Position numbers and translations under genes: made by a program. A stretch of 64,000 nt of DNA from JBHIYN01 sp041984235 (GTDB lineage Bacteria > Pseudomonadota > Gammaproteobacteria > Ga0077536). Positions 16,955-24,527 of the stretch are shown here, piece after piece. The notes beneath the pieces were generated by a model. That model was not told the DNA's origin. It was given only the letters and a program-made list of their open reading frames with translations, and searched no databases. Position 1 is the first letter of the stretch; every line of letters starts with the position of its first letter. The DNA is taken from positions 62,001-126,000 of the forward strand of contig JBHIYN010000010.1 of the NCBI GenBank assembly GCA_041984235.1, read 5' to 3'.

Positions 16955-17029
16955 ATGCAGTGGGAAACCCCTTCCTTCCAGGACGTCCGTTTCGGCTTCG
17001 AAGTGACGATGTACATCAACAACCGTTGA
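16955..17029 (+). CDS. pqqA: PQQ precursor peptide PqqA
   Basis: A 24-residue ribosomal peptide, the source of the Glu and Tyr that become pyrroloquinoline quinone. The conserved core EVTMY is at residues 16-20, with E16 and Y20 spaced by three residues as PqqE requires, and the N-terminal half (WETPSFQDVRFGFE) matches the family. A strong AGGAGGA ribosome-binding site ends 7 nt before the ATG. The 106-nt gap before pqqC is longer than any other in the operon, which may allow much higher pqqA expression. Confidence 0.97.
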   Translation: MQWETPSFQDVRFGFEVTMYINNR

Positions 17030-17135
17030 TCGTCCAGGCGCCCGGGGCCGCGCAAGCGGCTCCGGGCTCCGACTTCCCTCCCCGCTTTCCCGCGCGACCG
17101 CGGCTCACTCCGCACCGGTCGCCTGCCCGCCGACC

Positions 17136-17900
17136 GTGCATTTCGCGATACGCCAGCCCCGACCCACCGACGCGCCCGCGCTGACACCTGCCGAGTTCGA
17201 GGCCAGGCTGCGCGACAAAGAGCGTTTCTATCATATTCATCACCCGTTTCACGTCCGTATGAACGGCGGTGAACTGGACAAGCCCGCCATCCAGGGCTGG
17301 GTCGCCAACCGTTTCTATTACCAGACCAGCATCCCGGTCAAGGATGCCGCGATTCTCGCCAACTGCCGTGACCGCGACACCCGCAGGCTGTGGGTCCAGC
17401 GCATCATCGACCACGATGGGCAGGCCGGAGAGGACGGCGGCATCGAAGCCTGGCTGCAGCTCGGCGAAGCTGTCGGCCTGAGCCGGGAAGAGATCATCGA
17501 CGAGCGACACGTGCTGCCCGGTGTCCGTTTCGCGGTCGACGCGTACGTCAATTTCGCACGGGGCGCGACCTGGCAGGAGGCAGCCTGCTCGTCACTGACC
17601 GAACTCTTTGCGCCGCGCATCCACCAGCGCCGCCTCGACCAGTGGCCGACTCATTACCCGTGGATCGACGCCCGCGGCTACAACTACTTCCGCAAGCGCC
17701 TGGGCGAAGCGCGGCGCGACGTCGAGCACGGGCTGCGGGTCACGCTGGAGCACTTTCGCAGCCGCGCCGAGCAGGATTACGCGCTCAACATCCTGCAGTT
17801 CAAGCTCGACATCCTGTGGACCATGCTCGATGCCATGTGGATGGCTTATATTGCCGACATGGCGCCTTTCCACTGCTGCGAACGGAACCGCGATGAGTGA
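17136..17900 (+). CDS. pqqC: Pyrroloquinoline-quinone synthase PqqC
   Basis: A 254-residue heme-oxygenase-fold enzyme that catalyses the final ring closure and eight-electron oxidation to PQQ. It shows DKERFYHIHHPFHVRM, VANRFYYQTSIPVKDAAILANC, DHDGQ and the LTELFAPRIHQRRLDQWP segment. The GTG at 17136 gives a length close to other PqqC proteins; no strong Shine-Dalgarno is visible, so the start could differ by a few codons. The stop overlaps the pqqD ATG by 8 nt. Confidence 0.94.
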   Translation: MHFAIRQPRPTDAPALTPAEFEARLRDKERFYHIHHPFHVRMNGGELDKPAIQGWVANRFYYQTSIPVKDAAILANCRDRDTRRLWVQRIIDHDGQAGEDGGIEAWLQLGEAVGLSREEIIDERHVLPGVRFAVDAYVNFARGATWQEAACSSLTELFAPRIHQRRLDQWPTHYPWIDARGYNYFRKRLGEARRDVEHGLRVTLEHFRSRAEQDYALNILQFKLDILWTMLDAMWMAYIADMAPFHCCERNRDE

Positions 17901-18165
17901 CGCATCGACTGCGGCCGTGCCACGGCTGGTGCCGATGTTCCGGCTGCAGTGGGAACCCGCGCAGGATTGCCACGTCCTGCTCTATCCTGAAGGCATGGTC
18001 AAACTCAGCCCCAGCGCCGGTGAAATCCTCAAGCGCGTTGATGGCACACGCACGGTCGCCGCGATCGTCGAGGACCTGAGCAGCGCCTTTCCCGGCGCCG
18101 ATCTCGAGGCTGACGTCATCGCCTTCCTGCAACAGGCAAAAACGCATGGCTGGCTCACTCTCTGA
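17893..18165 (+). CDS. pqqD: PQQ peptide chaperone PqqD
   Basis: A 90-residue RiPP recognition element that binds PqqA and presents it to PqqE. Family features are the N-terminal PRLVPMFRLQWEPAQDCHVLLYPEG strand region (residues about 10-34) and the helical LSPSAGEILKRVDGTRTV. It overlaps pqqC by 8 nt and pqqE by 20 nt, so the three proteins are made together. Confidence 0.93.
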   Translation: MSDASTAAVPRLVPMFRLQWEPAQDCHVLLYPEGMVKLSPSAGEILKRVDGTRTVAAIVEDLSSAFPGADLEADVIAFLQQAKTHGWLTL

Positions 18166-19315
18166 CATTTCCGGCAAGCCGCTGTGGTTGCTCGCCGAGC
18201 TGACCTACCGCTGCCCCTTGCAGTGTCCGTACTGCTCGAACCCGGTCGACCTCGCCCGCTACGATCAGGAGCTCACGACCGATGACTGGCTGCGCGTGCT
18301 GCGGGAGGCGCGCGCACTGGGCGCCATGCAGCTCGGACTGTCCGGCGGCGAACCACTGGTACGGCGCGACCTCGAGCAGCTGGTGCAGGAAGCACGCGAG
18401 CTCGGTTACTACAGCAACCTGATCACGTCCGGCGTCGGCATGGATGCGGACCGCGTCGCACGCCTGCGCGAGGCCGGACTCGATCACATCCAGATCAGCT
18501 TCCAGGCCAGCGATGCCGAACTGAACGATTTCCTCGGCGGCACTGCGAGCTTCGCGCACAAGCTCGAGATGGCGCGGGCGGTCAAGGCGCAAGGTTACCC
18601 GATGGTGCTGAACATCGTCATTCACCGCCGCAACATCGACCAGATCGAAGACATCATCCGCATGACCATCGAGCTCGAAGCGGATTACGTCGAGCTGGCG
18701 AGTACGCAGTACTACGGCTGGTCCAGGCTCAACCTGGACGCCCTGCTGCCGACCCGGGCGCAGCTCGAAGCCGCCGAGGCCACCGCGCATCGCTACCAGG
18801 ACGCGATGAAGGATCGCATGAAGATCATCTACGTCGTGCCGGACTACTTCGAGGACCGGCCCAAGGCGTGCATGAATGGCTGGGGCTCGATCTTCCTCAC
18901 CATCGCCCCTGACGGCCGCGCCCTGCCGTGCCACGCGGCAGCCACGCTGCCGGGACTGCAGTTTCCCAACGTACGCGACCACTCGGTCGAATCGATCTGG
19001 TACGAATCGGATGCCTTCAATCGCTTTCGCGGCTTCGACTGGATGCGCGAACCCTGTCGCAGCTGCCCGGAAAAGACCAAGGATTTCGGCGGCTGTCGTT
19101 GCCAGGCCTACCTGATGACCGGCGACGCGCGCGCGACCGACCCGGTGTGTGGCAAGTCGCCACAGCACGCTGCACTGCTTGCCCAGGTCGAACGTATCGG
19201 CCGTCTCGGCGCAGAAGAAGCAGCCGCGCGCCCGCTGGTCTTTCGCAACATGCGCAACTCGCGGCGCGAGATCGAGGCCGCGGCGCAGCCTCAGCCGATG
19301 CTTCAGTCCGACTGA
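18146..19315 (+). CDS. pqqE: PqqA peptide cyclase PqqE
   Basis: A 389-residue radical SAM/SPASM enzyme that links Glu and Tyr of PqqA through a carbon-carbon bond. The radical SAM cysteines are C23, C27 and C30 (CPLQCPYC); GLSGGEPL is the SAM glycine motif. The C-terminal auxiliary-cluster cysteines are in CMNGW, CHAAAT, CRSCPEKTKDFGGCRC and DPVC. The 3' end overlaps the convergent folP by 13 nt. No pqqF protease gene is present, as in many bacteria. Confidence 0.96.
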   Translation: MAGSLSDISGKPLWLLAELTYRCPLQCPYCSNPVDLARYDQELTTDDWLRVLREARALGAMQLGLSGGEPLVRRDLEQLVQEARELGYYSNLITSGVGMDADRVARLREAGLDHIQISFQASDAELNDFLGGTASFAHKLEMARAVKAQGYPMVLNIVIHRRNIDQIEDIIRMTIELEADYVELASTQYYGWSRLNLDALLPTRAQLEAAEATAHRYQDAMKDRMKIIYVVPDYFEDRPKACMNGWGSIFLTIAPDGRALPCHAAATLPGLQFPNVRDHSVESIWYESDAFNRFRGFDWMREPCRSCPEKTKDFGGCRCQAYLMTGDARATDPVCGKSPQHAALLAQVERIGRLGAEEAAARPLVFRNMRNSRREIEAAAQPQPMLQSD

Positions 19316-20130
19316 GCGCGGCAGGCCCAGGCTACGTCGGCAGCCTGGCGATTGGCACGGATGTCGTGCACGCGGAACAGCCGGACCCCGGCTGCAACGC
19401 CCAGTGCCGTAGTTGCACAGGTCGCGCCCACCAGTTGCGCTGGCTCCGTCTCCTCGCAGATCGCCCCCATGAAACGCTTGCGACTGGTGCCCAGCAATAC
19501 CGCGTATTCGCTGTCGACGAAGCTTCCAAGGTGCGCCAGCAGGCGCAGATTGTGCACGCGCGTCTTGCCGAAGCCAATGCCTGGGTCGATGACGATGCGC
19601 TGCGTCGCGACGCCTGCCGCGCGGGCCAGTGCGGCGCGCTCCAGCAGGTAGTCACGCACCTCCGCAACGACGTCGCTGTAGCGTGGCGCCTGTTGCATGG
19701 TCTGCGGCGTACCCTGCATGTGCATCAGCACGATGTCCGCGCCGTGCTCCGCTACGCACCCGAACATTTCCGGATCGGCGCCCGCCGAAACGTCGTTGAC
19801 CATGCCGGCCCCTGTCTCCAGGGCGCGCCGGGCCACGGCGGCGCTGCGCGTATCCACGCTGATGCGGGTGCCGGGGACCACCTCGGCCAGCCGTTGCAGC
19901 ACCGGCAGGATGCGCTCGATCTGCGTGGCGTCACTGACCGGCTGCGCGCCGGGGCGCGTCGACTCGCCGCCGACATCGATGATGTCCGCACCAGCGGCGA
20001 CCATGGCCCGTGCATGTGCGACGGCTGCGTCCGTCCCGGCATGCGCACCACCGTCCGAGAAGCTGTCCGGGGTCACGTTGAGGATCCCCATGATCAGCGG
20101 CCGCGGATCGCTGTTGCCGGCGGGAGGCAA
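19303..20130 (-). CDS. folP: Dihydropteroate synthase FolP
   Basis: A 275-residue TIM-barrel enzyme condensing p-aminobenzoate with dihydropterin pyrophosphate. Key segments are MGILNVTPDSFSDGG, DVGGESTRPGA, GMVNDVSAG, IVIDPGIGFGKT and LLGTSRKRF. The start appears to be a TTG at 20130, 21 nt after the stop of the iminopeptidase gene, because an in-frame stop lies just upstream. It is an ordinary folate gene, though it lies within 5 kb of the pterin and methanofuran genes. Confidence 0.93.
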   Translation of the reverse strand: MPPAGNSDPRPLIMGILNVTPDSFSDGGAHAGTDAAVAHARAMVAAGADIIDVGGESTRPGAQPVSDATQIERILPVLQRLAEVVPGTRISVDTRSAAVARRALETGAGMVNDVSAGADPEMFGCVAEHGADIVLMHMQGTPQTMQQAPRYSDVVAEVRDYLLERAALARAAGVATQRIVIDPGIGFGKTRVHNLRLLAHLGSFVDSEYAVLLGTSRKRFMGAICEETEPAQLVGATCATTALGVAAGVRLFRVHDIRANRQAADVAWACRAQSD

Positions 20131-20151
20131 GGTCTTTTTCCCGCTTCCCGG

Positions 20152-21108
20152 TCAGCCGCCGCCGAGCGTCTGCGCCATGTCGTCGCTGGCGTTCACCAGC
20201 GCATCGATCATCGGGCGTTCGCCCGAAAGATGGCCGGCGGTCCGCAGCACGACCAGGCGCGACCCGGGTATCGCCTGGTGCAGCAGCCACGCGGATTCCG
20301 CCGGACAGGTCAGATCACGCGCACCATGGACCAGAGTCGTCGGGACGCGCGGCACCGTCGAGATATTGTCGAGCAACTGGTTCTCTGCCATGAAATAAGC
20401 ATGGTGGGCAAAGTGCATCTCGATTCGCGCCTTGGCAATGGCGGCGTCAATCGGGCCGGCCGCCGCTTCCCCGGCCTGGTCGAGGGAGAACATCACCACC
20501 GCACCCGACCACGCCTCCCAGGCCGCGGCGGTGCGCCGTACGACCGCTTCGTCGCCTGAGAAGATGCGCTCGTAGAGGCGCGTCGGAAGGTCGGCACCCG
20601 CTTCCAGCTCTAGCGTATCGACGAACTGTTGCCACTGCTGCGGCAGCAGGCGATTGGCGCCGTTACCGAAGAACCAGGCGACATCGCGCTGCCGTGCCAG
20701 GAATGAGCCGCGCAGGATCAGGCCGAGGACGCGCTGCGGGTGGGTCTCGGCGTAGGCCAGGGCCAGGGTCGCGCCCCAGGACCCGCCGAACAACACCCAG
20801 CGCTCGATGCCCAGGTGCTCACGAATCGCTTCCATGTCGGCGACCAGCAGCGGGGTCGTGTTGTGCTCCACCCCACCCCACGGCCGGGACCGGCCCGAGC
20901 CACGCTGGTCGAACAACACCACGCGCCAGCGCGCCGGATCGAAGAACTGTCGGTGATCGGGCTTGCAACCGGAGCCGGGGCCGCCATGCAGGAACACCAC
21001 CGGGATGCCGTCGGCACGGCCGCACTGCTCGAGATAAACGCCATGCCCGCCGCCGACATCGAGCGTCTCGGAACGGGTCGGTTCGATAGCCGGGTAGAGA
21101 TCGCGCAT
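20152..21108 (-). CDS. pip: Proline iminopeptidase (S33 alpha/beta hydrolase)
   Basis: A 318-residue alpha/beta hydrolase releasing N-terminal proline from peptides. It has the oxyanion loop FLHGGPGSGCKPDHRQFFDP, DQRGSGRS, the nucleophile elbow GGSWGATLALAY (Ser in GxSxG), the acid in HGARDLTCP and the His in RTAGHLSGE. Length and motifs match classic Pip. folP follows closely on the same strand. Confidence 0.9.
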   Translation of the reverse strand: MRDLYPAIEPTRSETLDVGGGHGVYLEQCGRADGIPVVFLHGGPGSGCKPDHRQFFDPARWRVVLFDQRGSGRSRPWGGVEHNTTPLLVADMEAIREHLGIERWVLFGGSWGATLALAYAETHPQRVLGLILRGSFLARQRDVAWFFGNGANRLLPQQWQQFVDTLELEAGADLPTRLYERIFSGDEAVVRRTAAAWEAWSGAVVMFSLDQAGEAAAGPIDAAIAKARIEMHFAHHAYFMAENQLLDNISTVPRVPTTLVHGARDLTCPAESAWLLHQAIPGSRLVVLRTAGHLSGERPMIDALVNASDDMAQTLGGG

Positions 21109-21195
21109 GAAATGCTGGTTCGAAATGATACGGAGCGCGCCGCGTGCGGCCGGGCCGCGCGCCGGCGTGGGCCGGATCGTGCTCGGATACCGGGC

Positions 21196-22167
21196 CTAGA
21201 TCTCGCTCAGGATCTCGTCCTTGCGACGCTCGAAGTCCTCGTCCGAGATGAGCCCCTTCTCGCGTAGTTGCTGCAGTCGCGCGAGGCGCGTTTCGACCGA
21301 TTCGCCCGCACCGCCACCGCCGGCCTGTTGCATCTGCTTGAGCTCCTTGCGCATGCGCGCCATCTCCTCTCGCATCTGGCGGCGTTCCAGCGTGAGCCGG
21401 GCAGCTGCCTCCTTGGCCTTGATCTCCTCCTTGCGCACGGCTGCCGGGACCTGCGCCTGGCGGTAAGCCTCGGCAGCGTCGGCAACCTCGATCACGATCC
21501 AGTCGGGGCGCGGATCGCCATCACCTCCGAGCTCCACCCCCTCGGTCGTGACGATGCGACCATCCATCTTGCCGCGGTGATTACGGCTGCCAACCTGGAA
21601 ATGGACGTCGCGAAAATCGTCGATGATGCCAAACGAACCTTCGACGTTCTTCTTGCCCTTGTCGACGCGCTTGCCATACTCGCCGATGATCAGGTTGAGC
21701 TTGCCGTCGCGAAAGAACACGCGTCCGGTGGTCCATTCGCGCTCGCGCACCAGCGACAGCATGACGTCGGTATAGCCACGCACGTTGAAGGTGACGTCTT
21801 CGTCGGGTGCCGCCTTGGCCAGGGCCTCCGTGACATAGCCTGCGATCAGTGCCGCCTGCTTGCGCGGATAGACCGTGATCGATTCTTCGTCACGGAAAAC
21901 GCCGCCCTCCAGCCACAGCTGCAGCGACGCCAGCGCCTGCTCCACTTCGATGGCGTCCAGGGCCACCGGGTGGTCGTTTCGCGGAGCATCGTCCTCGATC
22001 TGGACCAGGCGAACGTATTGCTCGTTGAGCTCCCATATCGTGGACTTGACCTTGTCCTTGCTGAACAGGTCGGGCAGGAAGTCGATCGCGGCAGCATGCC
22101 CGCAAAAAGCCAGGGTGAGGACTGCGACAGCTCGCCGGGACCACGATGCCAGGAAGGTTTTGTTCAT
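21196..22167 (-). CDS. Secreted or periplasmic protein with C-terminal SHOCT domain
   Basis: A 323-residue protein of unknown function. It starts with a signal peptide (residues 1 to about 27, ending near GHAAAI). A mixed alpha/beta domain of about 200 residues that I do not recognise follows, then a charged coiled-coil stretch (about 235-285, rich in Glu/Arg/Lys) and a Gly-rich hinge. It ends in a SHOCT motif (LQQLREKGLISDEDFERRKD). SHOCT tails are short oligomerisation elements. The stop is about 90 nt from the pip start on the same strand. The repeat cluster lies upstream. Confidence 0.7.
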   Translation of the reverse strand: MNKTFLASWSRRAVAVLTLAFCGHAAAIDFLPDLFSKDKVKSTIWELNEQYVRLVQIEDDAPRNDHPVALDAIEVEQALASLQLWLEGGVFRDEESITVYPRKQAALIAGYVTEALAKAAPDEDVTFNVRGYTDVMLSLVREREWTTGRVFFRDGKLNLIIGEYGKRVDKGKKNVEGSFGIIDDFRDVHFQVGSRNHRGKMDGRIVTTEGVELGGDGDPRPDWIVIEVADAAEAYRQAQVPAAVRKEEIKAKEAAARLTLERRQMREEMARMRKELKQMQQAGGGGAGESVETRLARLQQLREKGLISDEDFERRKDEILSEI

Positions 22168-22346
22168 GAACTCAGCCGTAAGCCACGGCGCTGGAAAGCA
22201 ATCCCGGCATTATAGCGAAAGCTGTTGGGACATACCGGGCACCACTGCCGCTCGCACCCGCCGCAGCGCTCGCTGCCGGACCGGGCGCAAATCAGTCGCA
22301 TTACGTCATTCGACTGCGCGGTAAGCCAATGATTCCCCTGCTGGAG

Positions 22347-22380
22347 GGAAAAGGGGACATGCCACATTTGTAAGTGTCCT
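22347..22380 (+). repeat. 34-nt direct repeat, copy 1
   Basis: First of two nearly adjacent direct copies. The core is GGGGACATGCCACATTTGTA, preceded by GGAAAA and followed by AGTGTCCT. The period to copy 2 is 36 nt, so only 2 nt separate them. Confidence 0.9.
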
Positions 22381-22382
22381 AC

Positions 22383-22416
22383 GGAAAAGGGGACATGCCA
22401 CATTTGTAAGTGTCCT
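22383..22416 (+). repeat. 34-nt direct repeat, copy 2
   Basis: Identical over 34 nt to copy 1. It can also pair with the inverted copy 3 about 57 nt downstream, so a transcript through the region could form a stem of about 30 bp. Confidence 0.9.
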
Positions 22417-22473
22417 AAGTCGTTGATGCGCCGGATCGTGGTCGCATCCCCTGTACGATTACGGTATTGCCGC

Positions 22474-22503
22474 CACTTACAAATGTGGCATGTCCCCTTT
22501 TCC
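22474..22503 (-). repeat. Inverted copy 3 of the same repeat
   Basis: Thirty bases that are the reverse complement of copies 1 and 2 (CACTTACAAATGTGGCATGT and onward). It ends 7 nt before the porin terminator hairpin. Two direct and one inverted copy in a gene-free stretch resemble a REP-like or transposase-associated small repeat rather than a CRISPR. Confidence 0.88.
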
Positions 22504-22509
22504 GAAGCG

Positions 22510-22542
22510 AAAAAAAAGGCGCATCTCGCGATGCGCCTTTTT
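22510..22542 (-). terminator. Rho-independent terminator of the porin gene
   Basis: Perfect inverted repeat AGGCGCAT / ATGCGCCT around a 6-nt loop, flanked by A-runs and T-runs. Read on the minus strand, the stem is followed by eight Ts. It begins about 33 nt past the porin stop. The mirrored A/T tracts mean it could also stop plus-strand transcription. Confidence 0.9.
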
Positions 22543-22575
22543 CCGGTCCCGGGGGACCTTGCTCTTGGCAGAGGC

Positions 22576-23913
22576 TTACCAGAACAGGAAGCCACCGACG
22601 CTGAACGTATCCGCTTCCGGAGTCCGTGCGCCGCCGGCATCGAGTTCGCCGTGGTTGTACTCGGCAATCAGACGCAGCCAGCTGCTGACGTCGTGGTAGA
22701 CGCCGACGGTCCACAGGGAGCGCTCGACTTCCGGTGAAGCGAACAGGCCTGCCGCGACCGCGTCGACCGAGCCTTCGCCGTAGGAGACGCCGACCTTGGT
22801 CTTGCCACCGAAGGTGTAGGTGCCCTGGACGTAGAAGCCGTCACCCTCACGCTCGCTGATGTTGTTGTTGGCATCAGTAGCGATTGCAGCAGCGTTGAAC
22901 TGCGCGGTCAGACCCAGGCCTTCGTTGTCGTGGTAGTAACCTACGAACTCGAAGTTCTGGATACCGAGCTTGGCACCCGCGCCCCAGGCGCTGGCGGTCA
23001 TGCCGCCGCAGACCAGGCCGCTGGCGCTGACGCCGGTGCAGGTGGAGTCGATGTCCTGCCACAGGCCGTCGACCCAGACCTTGACGTTACCGTTGCTGAA
23101 GCTCGTTGAGTAGCTCAGTTCGCCTTCAAACCGTGGCGTATCCGTTTCGTCCAGAAGCCCACCGGCGCCGCCAGAAAAGGCGCCGAGTGCATTAGCAGTC
23201 GCACCCGGTCCGACAGCGATTCCGGTAACACCCGAGATAATCGACGGATCATAAAGACCGAGAGCAGCCTGGAAGCCGTTGACGACCGGCGTCGTGTACT
23301 GGAAGCGGGCCGAGAAGTCCGGGTAGGTGTAGCCGTGGCCGACACGGCCGAAGGTCACCGAACCGAAGTGATCCGCGCCCGGTGCGAAGCCGACGCCGAA
23401 CAGGGTCATGTCGTTGAGGATGGCGTTGCGGCCGAACAGCGACAGCGTGCGGCCGAAGCTGATTTCACCGAAGGCACCCGACAGGTTGGCGAGGACTTCA
23501 CGAGTATCGATCGTGGCGCCGTTGATGCCGTCCAGTGCGCCGCGCGAGCCGGAACCATTGGCCTGCGCCGAGAACTGGGTCTTGGCGCCGCCGTTATGAA
23601 TGGTCGGCGCGAAGCTGATGCGTGCGGTGCCGGTCATGCCGTTCACCGTCGGCGACTTCACGTTGAAGCTGAAGAAGGCCGGCAGGAAGCCCGAGTGCAC
23701 GCGTGCATTGTCCTTGTCCGCGCTTTCGGTGACGTAACCTGCGTCGTAGTCCCCGATCGTGTAGAAAGCGTTGACGTTACCGTCGAAGCTCACTTCCCAG
23801 CCGTCGTTGCCGCCGACTACGACGACCGCACCAGCGGGAGCAGTCAGACCTGCGCCGAATGCAGCTGCACCAACTGCCGCGGCAATTCTGGTCTTTGTAA
23901 ATTGTTTCGCCAT
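22576..23913 (-). CDS. Outer-membrane porin (Gram-negative general porin type)
   Basis: A 445-residue protein with a cleavable signal peptide (MAKQFTKTRIAAAVGAAAFGAGLTA region, cleaved around residue 28) and a body of alternating hydrophobic beta strands (for example GDGFYVQGTYTFGG, SLWTVGVYHDVS). It ends in aromatic residues (GGFLFW), the BamA recognition signal. It should form a trimeric 16-strand diffusion channel; specificity is not predictable. The ATG at 23913 has GGAGG six bases upstream; the frame also offers a GTG one codon earlier. It is transcribed alone, with its own promoter and terminator. Confidence 0.9.
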   Translation of the reverse strand: MAKQFTKTRIAAAVGAAAFGAGLTAPAGAVVVVGGNDGWEVSFDGNVNAFYTIGDYDAGYVTESADKDNARVHSGFLPAFFSFNVKSPTVNGMTGTARISFAPTIHNGGAKTQFSAQANGSGSRGALDGINGATIDTREVLANLSGAFGEISFGRTLSLFGRNAILNDMTLFGVGFAPGADHFGSVTFGRVGHGYTYPDFSARFQYTTPVVNGFQAALGLYDPSIISGVTGIAVGPGATANALGAFSGGAGGLLDETDTPRFEGELSYSTSFSNGNVKVWVDGLWQDIDSTCTGVSASGLVCGGMTASAWGAGAKLGIQNFEFVGYYHDNEGLGLTAQFNAAAIATDANNNISEREGDGFYVQGTYTFGGKTKVGVSYGEGSVDAVAAGLFASPEVERSLWTVGVYHDVSSWLRLIAEYNHGELDAGGARTPEADTFSVGGFLFW

Positions 23914-24079
23914 CACTTCCTCCTAAACTCTCAGGACTAAAGCTGAATGTATGTCCCAGACGCTCTTCAAGTGCTTACCAAAGTTCTGTCCCGCGCCGCC
24001 GGCATCCCCCTACCGTCGTCCTGCCGGGCGCGCCCCCGTGGGCCTTGCGCTGTGGCGTGAAACTTCACAATCGGGGGCG

Positions 24080-24109
24080 ATGATAAACCAATTCAGCAGC
24101 GGTTGCCAA
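24080..24109 (-). promoter_or_regulatory. Candidate sigma-70 promoter for the porin gene
   Basis: On the minus strand TTGGCA (24109-24104) and TATCAT (24085-24080) are separated by 18 nt. The start point would be near 24073, leaving a leader of about 160 nt. The surrounding 308 nt (23914-24221) contain no gene; they are less GC-rich than the coding DNA and hold an A8 run at about 24121. Confidence 0.4.
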
Positions 24110-24221
24110 CACATTTGCAACAAAAAAAACCCGCCACCGTGCCGATTTGCCGTACCTGTTGCGATAGTGCAACAGATGGGTGCAACAACCGGCGCGGTCC
24201 GCGCCCGGCGCCGACACCCGC

Positions 24222-24527
24222 TCAGCCGCCGCCCTTCTGGAACGCCCGATCGAAACGGCCCATGAAGGCCTCCCGGGCGGTTGCGCTAAAACCCTGAAAT
24301 TCGAACCGAATGTCGACATAGGGAATGCTCAGCAGGGCGATCCGGCGGCGCTGCTCCGGCGACACCTGTACCCGCAGCGTACGACCGTCCGGCCAGCTCA
24401 CCCGCGAGTCGGGTCCGATGTCGGCATGCGCCGCGTCGGTGACCAGGCGCGGAAAGATGCGCAGGAAATCCGCGTGCGAGATGCCCATTTCGTCGCGCCG
24501 CTCGACCTCGGCGGACCGCCCGCTCAT
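24222..24527 (-). CDS. Uncharacterised small protein at the end of the AOR operon
   Basis: A 101-residue cytosolic protein with no signal peptide or membrane segment. I do not recognise a named family. It begins with a charged stretch, then MGISHADFLRIFPRLV, a beta-rich centre (SRVSWPDGRTLRVQVSPEQ) and a C-terminal amphipathic part (FEFQGFSATAREAFMGRFD). Its ATG overlaps the stop of the TPR-sulfotransferase gene (ATGA), which makes it a real, coupled gene. It may be an accessory factor of the aldehyde oxidoreductase or of the sulfotransferase. Confidence 0.65.
   Translation of the reverse strand: MSGRSAEVERRDEMGISHADFLRIFPRLVTDAAHADIGPDSRVSWPDGRTLRVQVSPEQRRRIALLSIPYVDIRFEFQGFSATAREAFMGRFDRAFQKGGG

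Noticed and set aside
22347..22416. Short CRISPR-like array (two identical repeats 36 nt apart)
   Set aside because: Only 2 nt separate the copies, so there is no spacer, and a third copy is inverted. No cas genes are near.
22164..22667. A 167-codon minus-strand frame across the repeat cluster
   Set aside because: It would run through the porin terminator and the repeats, with no family resemblance or ribosome-binding site.
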